Origin: an uncultured Barnesiella sp. | GTDB lineage: Bacteria > Bacteroidota > Bacteroidia > Bacteroidales > Barnesiellaceae_A | Assembly (NCBI GenBank): GCA_944321085.1 | Contig: CALUJY010000001.1 | Location: 216,671 to 280,670, forward strand | Direction of reading: 5' to 3' | DNA length: 64,000 bases | Shown: one piece after another, positions 54,013 to 62,194 of the stretch | Numbering within the stretch: position 1 is the stretch's first letter | How the letters are laid out: each line of letters starts with the position of its first letter | Made by a program: the position numbers and the translations under genes | The notes under the pieces: generated by a model | The model's database searches: none | Seen by the model: only the letters and a program-made list of their open reading frames with translations | What the model was told of the DNA's origin: nothing

Positions 54013-55965
54013 ATGAAAACACTTTATTTTAAGCAGGCATGTGCCGCAGTGCTTGCCTTTTTCGGGGCAGGTTGCGTAATGGCGCAACAACCTTATTGCG
54101 GTGAGGTTTTGACCCATTTAGGATATCAAGAACCTATTTATGTGGAGAATGCAGTGGTGGTAACCATAGAAAAAGCAACCGATACGCAAGCCCGCATCTC
54201 GGTAGCCCCTGCCAATGAGAATAAGACGATGGCATTGATACGTGTAAACGATGCTACCGGCGCCAAAGAGTTTACCGAGCGCGAGGGCGACAGCATTGTA
54301 GGTACGATTGATTATAGCGAAACTCCTACTTCGATTGTGCTCTCAAATATAATGTGGATGTTTGAAGGTACAACTGACACATGGATGTATGAGAACATCA
54401 ATGCCACGTTTACCGATTGCGGGAGTATTGCCGACGATGAGGAGGCACCCACGGCCTTCGAATTGGTAAGTGTAACCCCCGGTGCCGTGACAGTTACCTT
54501 TGTGGTAAAAGCTACCGACAACAGCGGTCGTGTGACCTATACGGCACAAGTAGGTGAAGAGACGGCTACGGTTACCGGTAACTCGGGCGAAGAGACTACC
54601 ATCGTAGTGCGTGGTTTGACCGGTGAAACAGAGTATGACTATGTGGTAACGGCTGCCGATGCTGCCGGCAACGTATGTGATACCCGTTTCGAGGACAAAG
54701 TAACTACGACGGTTGCTACCACGAAGGTGTGGTATGGCGTGGTTGAGCCTGCCGATTATGTACAAGGTGGTGAAATATTTGCGCCCACTATTGTTTACTC
54801 TATTACCTGCAACCCCGATATGACGCTTACGATGGACATGACGCTGAATAGCGGTTATGAAGGATTGCAGGTCGAGGTAAACTTCGGAACCCCCGATGCT
54901 TACTTGCCTACGACTGTCGATGGCCTGCACTTTACAGCCACTACAACAGCTACTTATGACGAAGGTCAAGAGCTGAATGCCGGTTTCTTCTGGGTTAAAT
55001 ATTCCGGAGGTGTGTCGCGAGCCAACTTTACCTATGTTGTAGGTAGCGAGAACGAGCCTATCGTACCCGAAGAGGATACCGAAGCTCCTGTTATCAACAA
55101 AGCCGAAGTAACATCGTACACGCACCGTGCCGTTACGCTCACGCTCAATGTGACGGATAACGTTGCAAGCAATGTGAAGGTAGAGGTTTCGGCCGACGAT
55201 TTTGCATCTGTATTATACACCGAGCCTGTTTTGACATGCGGCAGCGATGTGACTTGTGAAGTTACAGGTTTGGAGGCTGAAACAACCTATAACCTGAAAG
55301 TCCGTGCTACCGATGCTTCGCAGAATGTGAGCGAAGTGGTGGCTCTTCCCGAATTTGTGACCGAGGCAGCACCCGACTTGGAAGAGACTGAATACAATGG
55401 TTACATTACGCCCGACGATTGGAACGAAAAAGGAACTCCCGATAATTGGGACCGGACATTCAATCCGACGTTGTATTATACCATCACTACTACAATAGAC
55501 AATCAGTTGAAAATAAATGTCCGTCTGAATGAGGTATGCCCCGGTTTGCAGGCCGAAGCATACGTTAATAACGTGAATAATGCTTTGGCCGCCGTAGATG
55601 ATACTACGTTTGAGGGTACGACAGCCACAACCTACGAACGCGGTGAGATAGTCACTATCTATTTCCGTTTCCCGTATGCCAGCGCTGTATCATCGACGAA
55701 GTCGATAGAGTTTGAGGTGGGTTCGTCCGAAGATTTGCCCAACAGCATCGAGGGCGTATCTGTTGCTACGGCTCGCGTATATGCTGCGGCAGGTACCCTC
55801 TATGTAGAGAGTGCCGAGTCGGGTTTGACCGTCACGGTCTATAATGTAGCCGGCCAGCAAATAGCAGCTTCGCAGACCCATGGCGGTTTGCAGGCCTTAG
55901 ATATAGCAGCCCATGGCGTCTATATCGTGAAAGTAGAAAACGCAACATATAAAGTAGTTTTGTAA
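54013..55965 (+). CDS. Modular Fn3-like surface protein with T9SS-like tail
   Basis: 650 residues from the ATG at 54013; a TTG is 6 bp upstream. Signal peptide ends near GCVMAQ. An N-terminal domain (30-135) is followed by two repeats of the pair Fn3-like domain plus a beta domain: first FELVSVTPGAVTVTFVVKAT with WYGVVEPADYVQGGEIFAPT, then AEVTSYTHRAVTLTLNVTDN with YNGYITPDDWNEKGTPDNWD. The tail is LTVTVYNVAGQQIAAS then HGVYIVKVENATYKVVL. No catalytic motif. As last gene of the PUL it is probably a glycan-binding surface protein of an uncharacterised type. Confidence 0.78.
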   Translation: MKTLYFKQACAAVLAFFGAGCVMAQQPYCGEVLTHLGYQEPIYVENAVVVTIEKATDTQARISVAPANENKTMALIRVNDATGAKEFTEREGDSIVGTIDYSETPTSIVLSNIMWMFEGTTDTWMYENINATFTDCGSIADDEEAPTAFELVSVTPGAVTVTFVVKATDNSGRVTYTAQVGEETATVTGNSGEETTIVVRGLTGETEYDYVVTAADAAGNVCDTRFEDKVTTTVATTKVWYGVVEPADYVQGGEIFAPTIVYSITCNPDMTLTMDMTLNSGYEGLQVEVNFGTPDAYLPTTVDGLHFTATTTATYDEGQELNAGFFWVKYSGGVSRANFTYVVGSENEPIVPEEDTEAPVINKAEVTSYTHRAVTLTLNVTDNVASNVKVEVSADDFASVLYTEPVLTCGSDVTCEVTGLEAETTYNLKVRATDASQNVSEVVALPEFVTEAAPDLEETEYNGYITPDDWNEKGTPDNWDRTFNPTLYYTITTTIDNQLKINVRLNEVCPGLQAEAYVNNVNNALAAVDDTTFEGTTATTYERGEIVTIYFRFPYASAVSSTKSIEFEVGSSEDLPNSIEGVSVATARVYAAAGTLYVESAESGLTVTVYNVAGQQIAASQTHGGLQALDIAAHGVYIVKVENATYKVVL

Positions 55966-55982
55966 AAGAGGATAATTTGTGG

Positions 55983-56018
55983 AGGCGTGATTCCCTGTGA
56001 AGGGTGTCACGCCTTTTT
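55983..56018 (+). terminator. Terminator of the PUL operon
   Basis: AGGCGTGA (55983-55990) pairs with TCACGCCT (56007-56014), with an inner CCCT/AGGG stem, followed by TTTT. Confidence 0.85.
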
Positions 56019-56108
56019 GTGTATATGTAAATATATGAAAATCAGAGTGCAAAAAATAGTAAGTAATAAGTTTTTTAATATTTCATAGAATAATAAGAAT
56101 AAAAGTTG

Positions 56109-56116
56109 TATTTTTG
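56109..56116 (+). promoter_or_regulatory. -7 element of the serine palmitoyltransferase gene
   Basis: TATTTTTG, 52 bp before the ATG at 56169, in an AT-rich leader. No clean -33. Confidence 0.65.
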
Positions 56117-56168
56117 CAGGCCGTATGTGTAATACGGATAGTTTAAGGAAAAAACAAGAGACTAAACT

Positions 56169-57356
56169 ATGAAATTATTGCAAGCTAAACTTGCGAAATA
56201 TGATGCTCCGCAAAAGGCTAAGGCATTAGGCGTGTATCCCTATTTCCGCAAGATAGAGAGCGACCAAGATACCGAGGTCGTTATTAATGGTAAAAGAGTA
56301 TTGATGTTCGGCTCGAACAGTTATTTAGGGCTTACCAATCATCCTAAAATCAAGGAAGCGGCAATAGCCGCCATTAGGAAATATGGCACGGGGTGTGCCG
56401 GTTCGCGATTCTTGAACGGTACGTTGGATATCCATGAAGAGCTTGAAAGGCGTTTGGCGAAGTTTGTAGGCAAGGAAGAAGCCATCATCTATTCTACCGG
56501 TTTTCAGGTAAATTTAGGTGTGGTTTCGTGTTTGACAGGCCGTGAAGACTATATCTTGTCTGATGAACTCGACCATGCTTCTATCATCGAAGGCTATCGT
56601 CTCTCTTTCTCGAAGCACTTGAAGTATAAGCATAATGACATGTTCTCGTTGGAACACCAATTGCAGCATTGCGAGCCCGATAAAGTGAAACTGATTGTGA
56701 CCGATGGCGTCTTTTCGATGGAGGGAGATGTTGCCAATCTGCCTGCTATCGTGAAGTTGGCAAAGAAATACAATGCAGCTGTGATGGTCGATGAGGCTCA
56801 TGGTATAGGCGTATTCGGTCGCAACGGTCGCGGTACTTGCGACCACTTTGGGGTGGCACAAGATGTCGACCTCATTATGGGTACTTTCAGCAAGTCGTTT
56901 GCTTCTTTGGGCGGATTTATTGCCACAGATTCGGTTACGGCCAACTATTTGCGTCATAATTCCCGTTCTTATATTTTCTCGGCAAGTATCACGCCGGCAT
57001 CGACAGCTGCTGTGGGAGCTGCGCTTGATATCATGGAGAAAGAGCCCGAGCGCATACAACGCTTGTGGGATGTTACCAACTTTGCATTGGAAGGCTTCCG
57101 CAACATGGGTTGTGAAATAGGTAATACATCGACACCGATTATCCCGTTGTTCGTGCGCGATAATGAGAAGACTTTCAGAGTGACACGGATGCTCTTTGAT
57201 GAGGGTATTTTTGTCAATCCCGTCGTTTCGCCCGCTGTACCTTCCGACAGTACTCTCATACGCTTCTCGTTGATGGCTACCCATACCAAGGAGCAAGTTT
57301 CTTATGCTTTGGAGAAGATAGAGAAATGCTTCAAGAAACTCGCTATTATACCTTAA
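56169..57356 (+). CDS. spt: Serine palmitoyltransferase
   Basis: 395 residues, the usual length. Alpha-oxoamine synthase signatures: MFGSNSYLGLTNHPKIKEAA, GTGCAGSRFLNGTLDIHEEL, SDELDHASIIEGYRLS, VDEAHGIGVFGRNGRGTCDH, and the PLP lysine in MGTFSKSFASLGGF (Lys242). It condenses serine with an acyl-CoA/ACP to 3-ketosphinganine, the first step of Bacteroidales sphingolipid synthesis. Related enzymes (2-amino-3-ketobutyrate ligase, BioF) share the fold, but the N-terminal region and phylum favour Spt. Confidence 0.88.
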   Translation: MKLLQAKLAKYDAPQKAKALGVYPYFRKIESDQDTEVVINGKRVLMFGSNSYLGLTNHPKIKEAAIAAIRKYGTGCAGSRFLNGTLDIHEELERRLAKFVGKEEAIIYSTGFQVNLGVVSCLTGREDYILSDELDHASIIEGYRLSFSKHLKYKHNDMFSLEHQLQHCEPDKVKLIVTDGVFSMEGDVANLPAIVKLAKKYNAAVMVDEAHGIGVFGRNGRGTCDHFGVAQDVDLIMGTFSKSFASLGGFIATDSVTANYLRHNSRSYIFSASITPASTAAVGAALDIMEKEPERIQRLWDVTNFALEGFRNMGCEIGNTSTPIIPLFVRDNEKTFRVTRMLFDEGIFVNPVVSPAVPSDSTLIRFSLMATHTKEQVSYALEKIEKCFKKLAIIP

Positions 57357-57382
57357 TGAACAGAACAATATTTTTATGATAT

Positions 57383-57427
57383 GGAAAGGATGCGAGATTT
57401 GAACAGTTTGCATCCTTTCTTTTTTTG
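57383..57427 (+). terminator. Terminator after spt
   Basis: GAAAGGATGC (57384-57393) pairs with GCATCCTTTC (57410-57419), and a T-run continues to 57426. Confidence 0.85.
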
Positions 57428-57483
57428 TATGATGAAGCCTGACAAAGAGGCATCGGCATGACAATGAATAAAAATTGAGAGCT

Positions 57484-58134
57484 ATGACACCTGAACTGAA
57501 AGAGATAAAACGTCTATACCGTCATTACATGAACGGTATGGTGGCGCAAAGCATGCGCGAAAAGGGAATGTCTTATCGGGTAAACTTCGGGCTGACGATG
57601 CCTTTATTGCGCCGTATCGCTGAAAGCGTGCCGCACCGACTCGATATTGCCGAAGAGTTGTGGCAAGACAAAGGGGTACGCGAGTCTTTGCTGTTGGCTC
57701 CTATGGTGTGCCCGGCGGGAGAGTTCGGCTATGCCGATGCCTGTCGTTGGGCAAGAGAGATCCCCACGACCGAGGTGGCCGATTTTTGTTGTAAATTTCT
57801 TTTTGCTGCAATGCCCTCGGCGCGGCAGTTGGCAGTAGAATGGGTGGCTTCTGAGATAGATATGGTAGCATATACCGGCTATCGCTTGGCCTATGGGCTA
57901 TGGGATACCACAGTCGACGATGCTTTTGTGCGCCGTATCGCCAGCCGTGCACTCCCTTGTGAAGGAGCCGGGCGGGGTGTTGTGTCGGCTATGGCTCGTC
58001 AGTGGTTGATAGAGGGTATGATGCGTCCCGAGACAGCCGGTACCATTGTGGCGTGTATGGCTGCGTGCGAGGGGTTGGATGCAGAGCGTGCGGCACAAAT
58101 AAGAGCATTGGGAGAAGACCTTTCCGATATATAA
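57484..58134 (+). CDS. AlkD-like DNA alkylation repair protein (HEAT-repeat fold)
   Basis: 216 residues from the ATG at 57484; a TTG 9 bp upstream is possible. The chain is all-helical with HEAT-like repeats (EIKRLYRHYMNGMVAQSMRE, FGLTMPLLRRIAESVPHRLD, IAEELWQDKGVRESLLLAPM). It fits the DNA alkylation repair family as found in Bacteroidota, but the canonical AlkD catalytic residues were not confirmed. Possible role: removal of alkylated bases. It is a single gene between spt and a Fur-family regulator. Confidence 0.6.
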   Translation: MTPELKEIKRLYRHYMNGMVAQSMREKGMSYRVNFGLTMPLLRRIAESVPHRLDIAEELWQDKGVRESLLLAPMVCPAGEFGYADACRWAREIPTTEVADFCCKFLFAAMPSARQLAVEWVASEIDMVAYTGYRLAYGLWDTTVDDAFVRRIASRALPCEGAGRGVVSAMARQWLIEGMMRPETAGTIVACMAACEGLDAERAAQIRALGEDLSDI

Positions 58135-58243
58135 TATCCCTTTTCTGTCGGTGCCGGCAAAGGCATACCCTCTTAGCATCGGAGGTAACGGCCGCGTAAG
58201 AAATTAAAAGCATGTTTTTATTTTGTTTTGCGTTGCTTTGTAT

Positions 58244-58251
58244 TATCTTTG
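58244..58251 (+). promoter_or_regulatory. -7 element of the Fur-purA unit
   Basis: TATCTTTG preceded 18 bp upstream by TTTG (58222-58225). The leader to the ATG at 58377 is about 120 nt. Confidence 0.65.
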
Positions 58252-58376
58252 CAAAGAAGTAAGTCTGTGACTTCCTACGACAGGATAAGGCGTACAGCCG
58301 CTATACTGTGAGTGAGTGGAGCACAGTTGCGTATGGGTGGCGGCAACTCTTCCCGACGCAGGTAAAAACCGAAAAG

Positions 58377-58865
58377 ATGAGCGAAGAGAAAGCAAAAGAA
58401 TGGTCGGCACGGCAGAAATTTGCCCGATTTTTGGAAGAACACAAGAAACGGAAAACTCCCGAACGCTTTGTCATTCTTGAAAAAATCTTTTCGTCTCAGG
58501 CGCATGTCGGCGTAGATACTCTTTACAAGCAGTTGCTCGCCGATGGATACCGCGTGAGCCGGGCAACGGTTTATAATACCCTCGACCTGTTGGTAGAAGC
58601 CGGGCTTGTAAGGCGCGTAACCTTGGGCGACGGCATGACGCGTTATGAACGTGTATCGGGAAGTATGAATCATCATCACCTCATCTGCACACGTTGCGGC
58701 AAGGTCAAGGAGGTGAAAGCGGTAAGTACGGTAGCCGAGTTGTTACCCAAGAAGCCCCGCAGTTTCGAGCCGGCCTATTATACACTCTATATATATGGCA
58801 TGTGCAGCAGTTGCGCGCGGCGCGAGCAGATGATGCGTACCGGAATTGCAGAAAAAAGCAAATAA
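58377..58865 (+). CDS. Fur-family metal- or peroxide-responsive repressor
   Basis: 162 residues from the ATG at 58377; a GTG further upstream lies in the leader. Winged helix: RKTPERFVILEKIFSSQAHV, YRVSRATVYNTLDLLVEAGL. Metal-binding part: MNHHHLICTRCGKVKEV with the His cluster and CxxC, and the second CxxC near the end (MCSSCARR). Both structural-zinc Cys pairs are present. It may sense iron, zinc or peroxide (Fur, Zur or PerR); the subtype cannot be told. It is 24 bp before purA and may be co-transcribed. Confidence 0.9.
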   Translation: MSEEKAKEWSARQKFARFLEEHKKRKTPERFVILEKIFSSQAHVGVDTLYKQLLADGYRVSRATVYNTLDLLVEAGLVRRVTLGDGMTRYERVSGSMNHHHLICTRCGKVKEVKAVSTVAELLPKKPRSFEPAYYTLYIYGMCSSCARREQMMRTGIAEKSK

Positions 58866-58889
58866 AAGGAAAAACAAGATACCCGAATT

Positions 58890-60161
58890 ATGAAAGTAGA
58901 TATTCTTTTAGGTTTACAATGGGGCGATGAAGGCAAAGGAAAGGTAGTGGATGTGCTCACTCCCCGGTACGATGCCGTAGCGCGTTTTCAAGGGGGGCCC
59001 AATGCCGGCCATACGCTCGAATTCGATGGGCACAAATATGTGTTGCGTTCTATCCCGTCGGGAATATTTCAAGGCGGTAAGGTCAATATCATCGGCAATG
59101 GAGTGGTGTTAGACCCCATATTGTTTAAGGAAGAGGTAGAACAGCTTGCAGCAAGCGGGCACAATATAGTCGATAGGTTGCGCATATCGAAAAAGGCGCA
59201 CCTCATATTGCCTACCCATCGTCTGCTCGATGCTGCCTATGAGGCTGCCAAAGGTAGTGGCAAGATAGGTACCACGGGCAAAGGCATAGGTCCTACTTAT
59301 ACCGATAAGGTAAGCCGTAACGGCCTGCGTGTGGGCGATATCGATTGCAATTTCCATGAGAAATATGAGCAGTTGAAAGCTCGCCATGAACAAATACTCG
59401 CCTCGTTGCATTATGAATACGACTTGCGCGACCTCGAAGCCCGTTGGTTCGATGCCATAGAGTTCCTGAAAGGATTCAAGATAGTAGACAGCGAGTATCT
59501 GATAAATCATCTCTTGCACGACGAGAAGAGCATCCTTGCCGAGGGTGCACAAGGAACGATGCTCGATGTGGACTTCGGTTCGTATCCATTCGTTACCTCG
59601 TCCAATACCGTATGCGCCGGAGCATGTACCGGATTGGGTGTTTCGCCCCATGCCATAGGCGAGGTGTATGGTATCTTCAAGGCATATTGTACGCGGGTGG
59701 GCAGTGGTCCGTTCCCCACGGAGCAAATCAATGAGGTAGGCGATAAGATGTGCGAGATAGGGCATGAGTTCGGTGCAGTGACAGGACGTCGTCGTCGTTG
59801 CGGGTGGATAGACCTTGTGGCTTTGCGCTACGCCGTGATGATAGATGGAGTGACCCGCCTGATTATGATGAAGAGCGATGTTCTCGATACGTTCGATACC
59901 ATCAAGGCTTGCGTCGCATATCGGATAAACGGCAAAGAGACCAACGAACTGCCTTTCTCGATAGAAGAGAGTAACATAGAGCCTGTATATGTGGAACTGC
60001 CCGGTTGGAAACAATCTCTTACGAACGTAAAACGCGAGGAAGATTTCCCGCAGGCTTTCAGTGACTATATTGCCTTTATAGAGCGTGAGTTGGGTGTACC
60101 TGTCGCTATTGTTTCGGTAGGCCCAGACCGCGAACAGACCATAGAGCGAAAGCTCCTTTAA
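58890..60161 (+). CDS. purA: Adenylosuccinate synthetase
   Basis: 423 residues, standard length. Signatures: GLQWGDEGKGKVVDVLTPRY (GTP loop near residue 10), FQGGPNAGHTL, GTTGKGIGPTYTDKVSRNGL, EGAQGTMLDVDFGSYPFVTS, GPFPTEQ and TGRRRRCGWIDLV. It converts IMP and aspartate to adenylosuccinate using GTP in AMP synthesis. The order Fur-family gene then purA recurs in Bacteroidales as far as I recall. Confidence 0.97.
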   Translation: MKVDILLGLQWGDEGKGKVVDVLTPRYDAVARFQGGPNAGHTLEFDGHKYVLRSIPSGIFQGGKVNIIGNGVVLDPILFKEEVEQLAASGHNIVDRLRISKKAHLILPTHRLLDAAYEAAKGSGKIGTTGKGIGPTYTDKVSRNGLRVGDIDCNFHEKYEQLKARHEQILASLHYEYDLRDLEARWFDAIEFLKGFKIVDSEYLINHLLHDEKSILAEGAQGTMLDVDFGSYPFVTSSNTVCAGACTGLGVSPHAIGEVYGIFKAYCTRVGSGPFPTEQINEVGDKMCEIGHEFGAVTGRRRRCGWIDLVALRYAVMIDGVTRLIMMKSDVLDTFDTIKACVAYRINGKETNELPFSIEESNIEPVYVELPGWKQSLTNVKREEDFPQAFSDYIAFIERELGVPVAIVSVGPDREQTIERKLL

Positions 60162-60256
60162 GAAGCGGTGCGGCCTTTGGGCTGCCCGCTCCACCGAAAT
60201 AACCTTAATATTTTTTCTAATAACCGGGCTTCGACGCCCACAAAAAACACAGAATT

Positions 60257-61507
60257 ATGGCAAAAGTAAAACCGTTCAAGGGGTTGCGTCCCCCGAAAGA
60301 GTTGGTAGAAGAAGTAGCTTCGCGCCCCTATGACGTGCTTAGCTCGGAAGAGGCACGTGCCGAGGCTGCCGGAAACGAGAAATCGCTCTATCACATCATC
60401 AAACCCGAGATTGATTTTGCTCCCGGTACCGATGAGCATTCACCCGAGGTGTATAAGAAAGCCGTAGAGAACTTCAAGATGTTCCAAGAAAAAGGCTGGC
60501 TTGTACAAGATGCCAAAGAGAATTATTATATTTATGCCCAAACGATGAATGGCCGTACACAGTATGGTCTCGTAGTATGCGCCAACGTAGACGACTACCT
60601 CAATGGCGTGATAAAGAAACACGAGTTGACACGTCGCGACAAAGAGGAAGACCGCATGAAGCATGTGCGTAACAGTAATGCCAACATCGAGCCGGTATTC
60701 TTCTCTTATCCTGACAATGCCGAACTCGACGGTATTGTAAGCCGTATCGTAAAAGAGAAAAAGCCCGAGTATGACTTTGTCGCTCCCGATGGTTTCGGTC
60801 ATCACTTTTGGGTTATCGATGACGAGAAAGAGATAAAGCGTATCACAGAGCTTTTTGCTGCCATACCGTATCTCTATATCGCCGATGGTCACCACCGTAC
60901 AGCAGCTGCTGCCCTTGTGGGAGCCGAGAAAGCTCGCAATAATCCTAATCACCGCGGCGACGAGGAGTATAACTACTTCCTTGCCGTATGTTTCCCCGCT
61001 TCGCATCTGAAAATTATAGACTATAACCGCGTGGTGAAAGACCTGAACGGGCTTACCACCGAGCAGTTCTTAGAGAAGCTCTCGGAGCATTTCGTTGTAG
61101 AGAAGAAGGGCAAAGAGATATACAAACCTGCGGCTCTGCATAATTTCGCGCTTTATGTCGATGGCGAATGGTATTCGCTCACGGCCCGTCCCGGTACTTA
61201 CAACGATAACGACCCGATAGGTGTGCTCGACGTAACCATTTCGTCCGACTACATTCTGCGCGACATATTAGGCATACATGACCTGCGAAGCGACAAACGC
61301 ATCGATTTCGTAGGCGGCATACGCGGGCTGGGCGAGCTCAAAGAGCGTGTCGACAGCGGTGAGATGCGTATGGCGTTGGCATTGTATCCTGTATCAATGC
61401 AACAACTGATAGATATTGCCGATACAGGCAACATCATGCCGCCCAAAACGACATGGTTCGAGCCGAAATTGCGCTCAGGTTTGGTAATTCACAAATTAGA
61501 TGACTAA
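60257..61507 (+). CDS. DUF1015-family protein
   Basis: 416 residues, typical for DUF1015. Family pattern: KPFKGLRPPKELVEEVASRP, YDVLSSEEARAEA, NYYIYAQTMNGRTQYGLVV, and YIADGHHRTAAAALVGAEKA near residue 215. It is cytoplasmic. The biochemical role of the family is not established; the conserved DGHHR motif suggests phosphate or metal handling. It has its own terminator and follows purA by 95 bp. Confidence 0.88.
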   Translation: MAKVKPFKGLRPPKELVEEVASRPYDVLSSEEARAEAAGNEKSLYHIIKPEIDFAPGTDEHSPEVYKKAVENFKMFQEKGWLVQDAKENYYIYAQTMNGRTQYGLVVCANVDDYLNGVIKKHELTRRDKEEDRMKHVRNSNANIEPVFFSYPDNAELDGIVSRIVKEKKPEYDFVAPDGFGHHFWVIDDEKEIKRITELFAAIPYLYIADGHHRTAAAALVGAEKARNNPNHRGDEEYNYFLAVCFPASHLKIIDYNRVVKDLNGLTTEQFLEKLSEHFVVEKKGKEIYKPAALHNFALYVDGEWYSLTARPGTYNDNDPIGVLDVTISSDYILRDILGIHDLRSDKRIDFVGGIRGLGELKERVDSGEMRMALALYPVSMQQLIDIADTGNIMPPKTTWFEPKLRSGLVIHKLDD

Positions 61508-61537
61508 GGAACTAAGATAAAAAACAGTTTACTATTG

Positions 61538-61585
61538 GCAGACGGCGGTGTGTAATGGCACACCCCGCCTGCTAATATTTTTTTT
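61538..61585 (+). terminator. Terminator after the DUF1015 gene
   Basis: GCAG...GGCGG..GTGTG pairs with CACAC..CCGCC..CTGC (61538-61572), followed by ATATTTTTTTTTG. Confidence 0.8.
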
Positions 61586-61590
61586 GACAT

Positions 61591-61610
61591 TCGCGTGCAA
61601 CACAACGCGA
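61591..61610. promoter_or_regulatory. Inverted repeat before the ECF sigma gene
   Basis: TCGCGT (61591-61596) and ACGCGA (61605-61610) separated by 8 bp, 36 bp before the ATG at 61647. It could be a regulator site or part of the leader; no TAnnTTTG element is seen here, consistent with an alternative promoter. Confidence 0.35.
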
Positions 61611-61646
61611 CATTATTGCATCTTATAAAAGGTGCATGTATCCACG

Positions 61647-62183
61647 ATGCAGCCCAGAGAAGAAAAAGAGCTTGTAGAAGCCTGTATCAGAAACGACCGA
61701 TTGGCACAAAGAGAGCTGTATGACCGTTATGCACGGCTCATGATGGCTGTATGCCTGCGATATATCGGTGATGAAGTGAGCGCACAAGATGTGCTGCAAG
61801 AGGCTTTTATCAAAGTTTTTGCCGCTTTGCCTACCTTTGCAGGCAGTGGCTCGCTCGAAGGCTGGATACGCCGTATCGTTGTCAATACGGCATTAGAAAC
61901 CTTACGCAAAAGCGATGTGATGCGCGATACTGCCGGAATAGAAGATGCCGAGATGGCGGTTTCGACAGAAGCGGGGGTTATGGAACGGCTCTCTGCCGAA
62001 GATTTGATGGGTATGATAGCTGCATTGCCTGCGGGATTTCGCACGGTATTCAACATGTATGCCATAGAGGGCTATTCGCATAAAGAGATAGCCGATATAT
62101 TAGGCATCAGCGAAGGTACATCGCGTTCCCAATATAACAGAGCGCGAAATTTGATACAGAGAAAAATTCAAGAAATGCAATAA
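61647..62183 (+). CDS. ECF-type RNA polymerase sigma factor
   Basis: 178 residues from the ATG at 61647; a GTG lies 15 bp upstream. Region 2: AQRELYDRYARLMMAVCLRY, then DEVSAQDVLQEAFIKVFAAL. Region 4: LPAGFRTVFNMYAIEGYSHK, EIADILGISEGTSRSQYNRA. It directs polymerase to a small regulon. The downstream gene, 11 bp away, encodes a membrane protein with an anti-sigma-like N-terminus, so the pair probably forms one signalling unit. No FecR-type gene is present. Confidence 0.92.
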   Translation: MQPREEKELVEACIRNDRLAQRELYDRYARLMMAVCLRYIGDEVSAQDVLQEAFIKVFAALPTFAGSGSLEGWIRRIVVNTALETLRKSDVMRDTAGIEDAEMAVSTEAGVMERLSAEDLMGMIAALPAGFRTVFNMYAIEGYSHKEIADILGISEGTSRSQYNRARNLIQRKIQEMQ

Positions 62184-62194
62184 GAGGCACTGCC

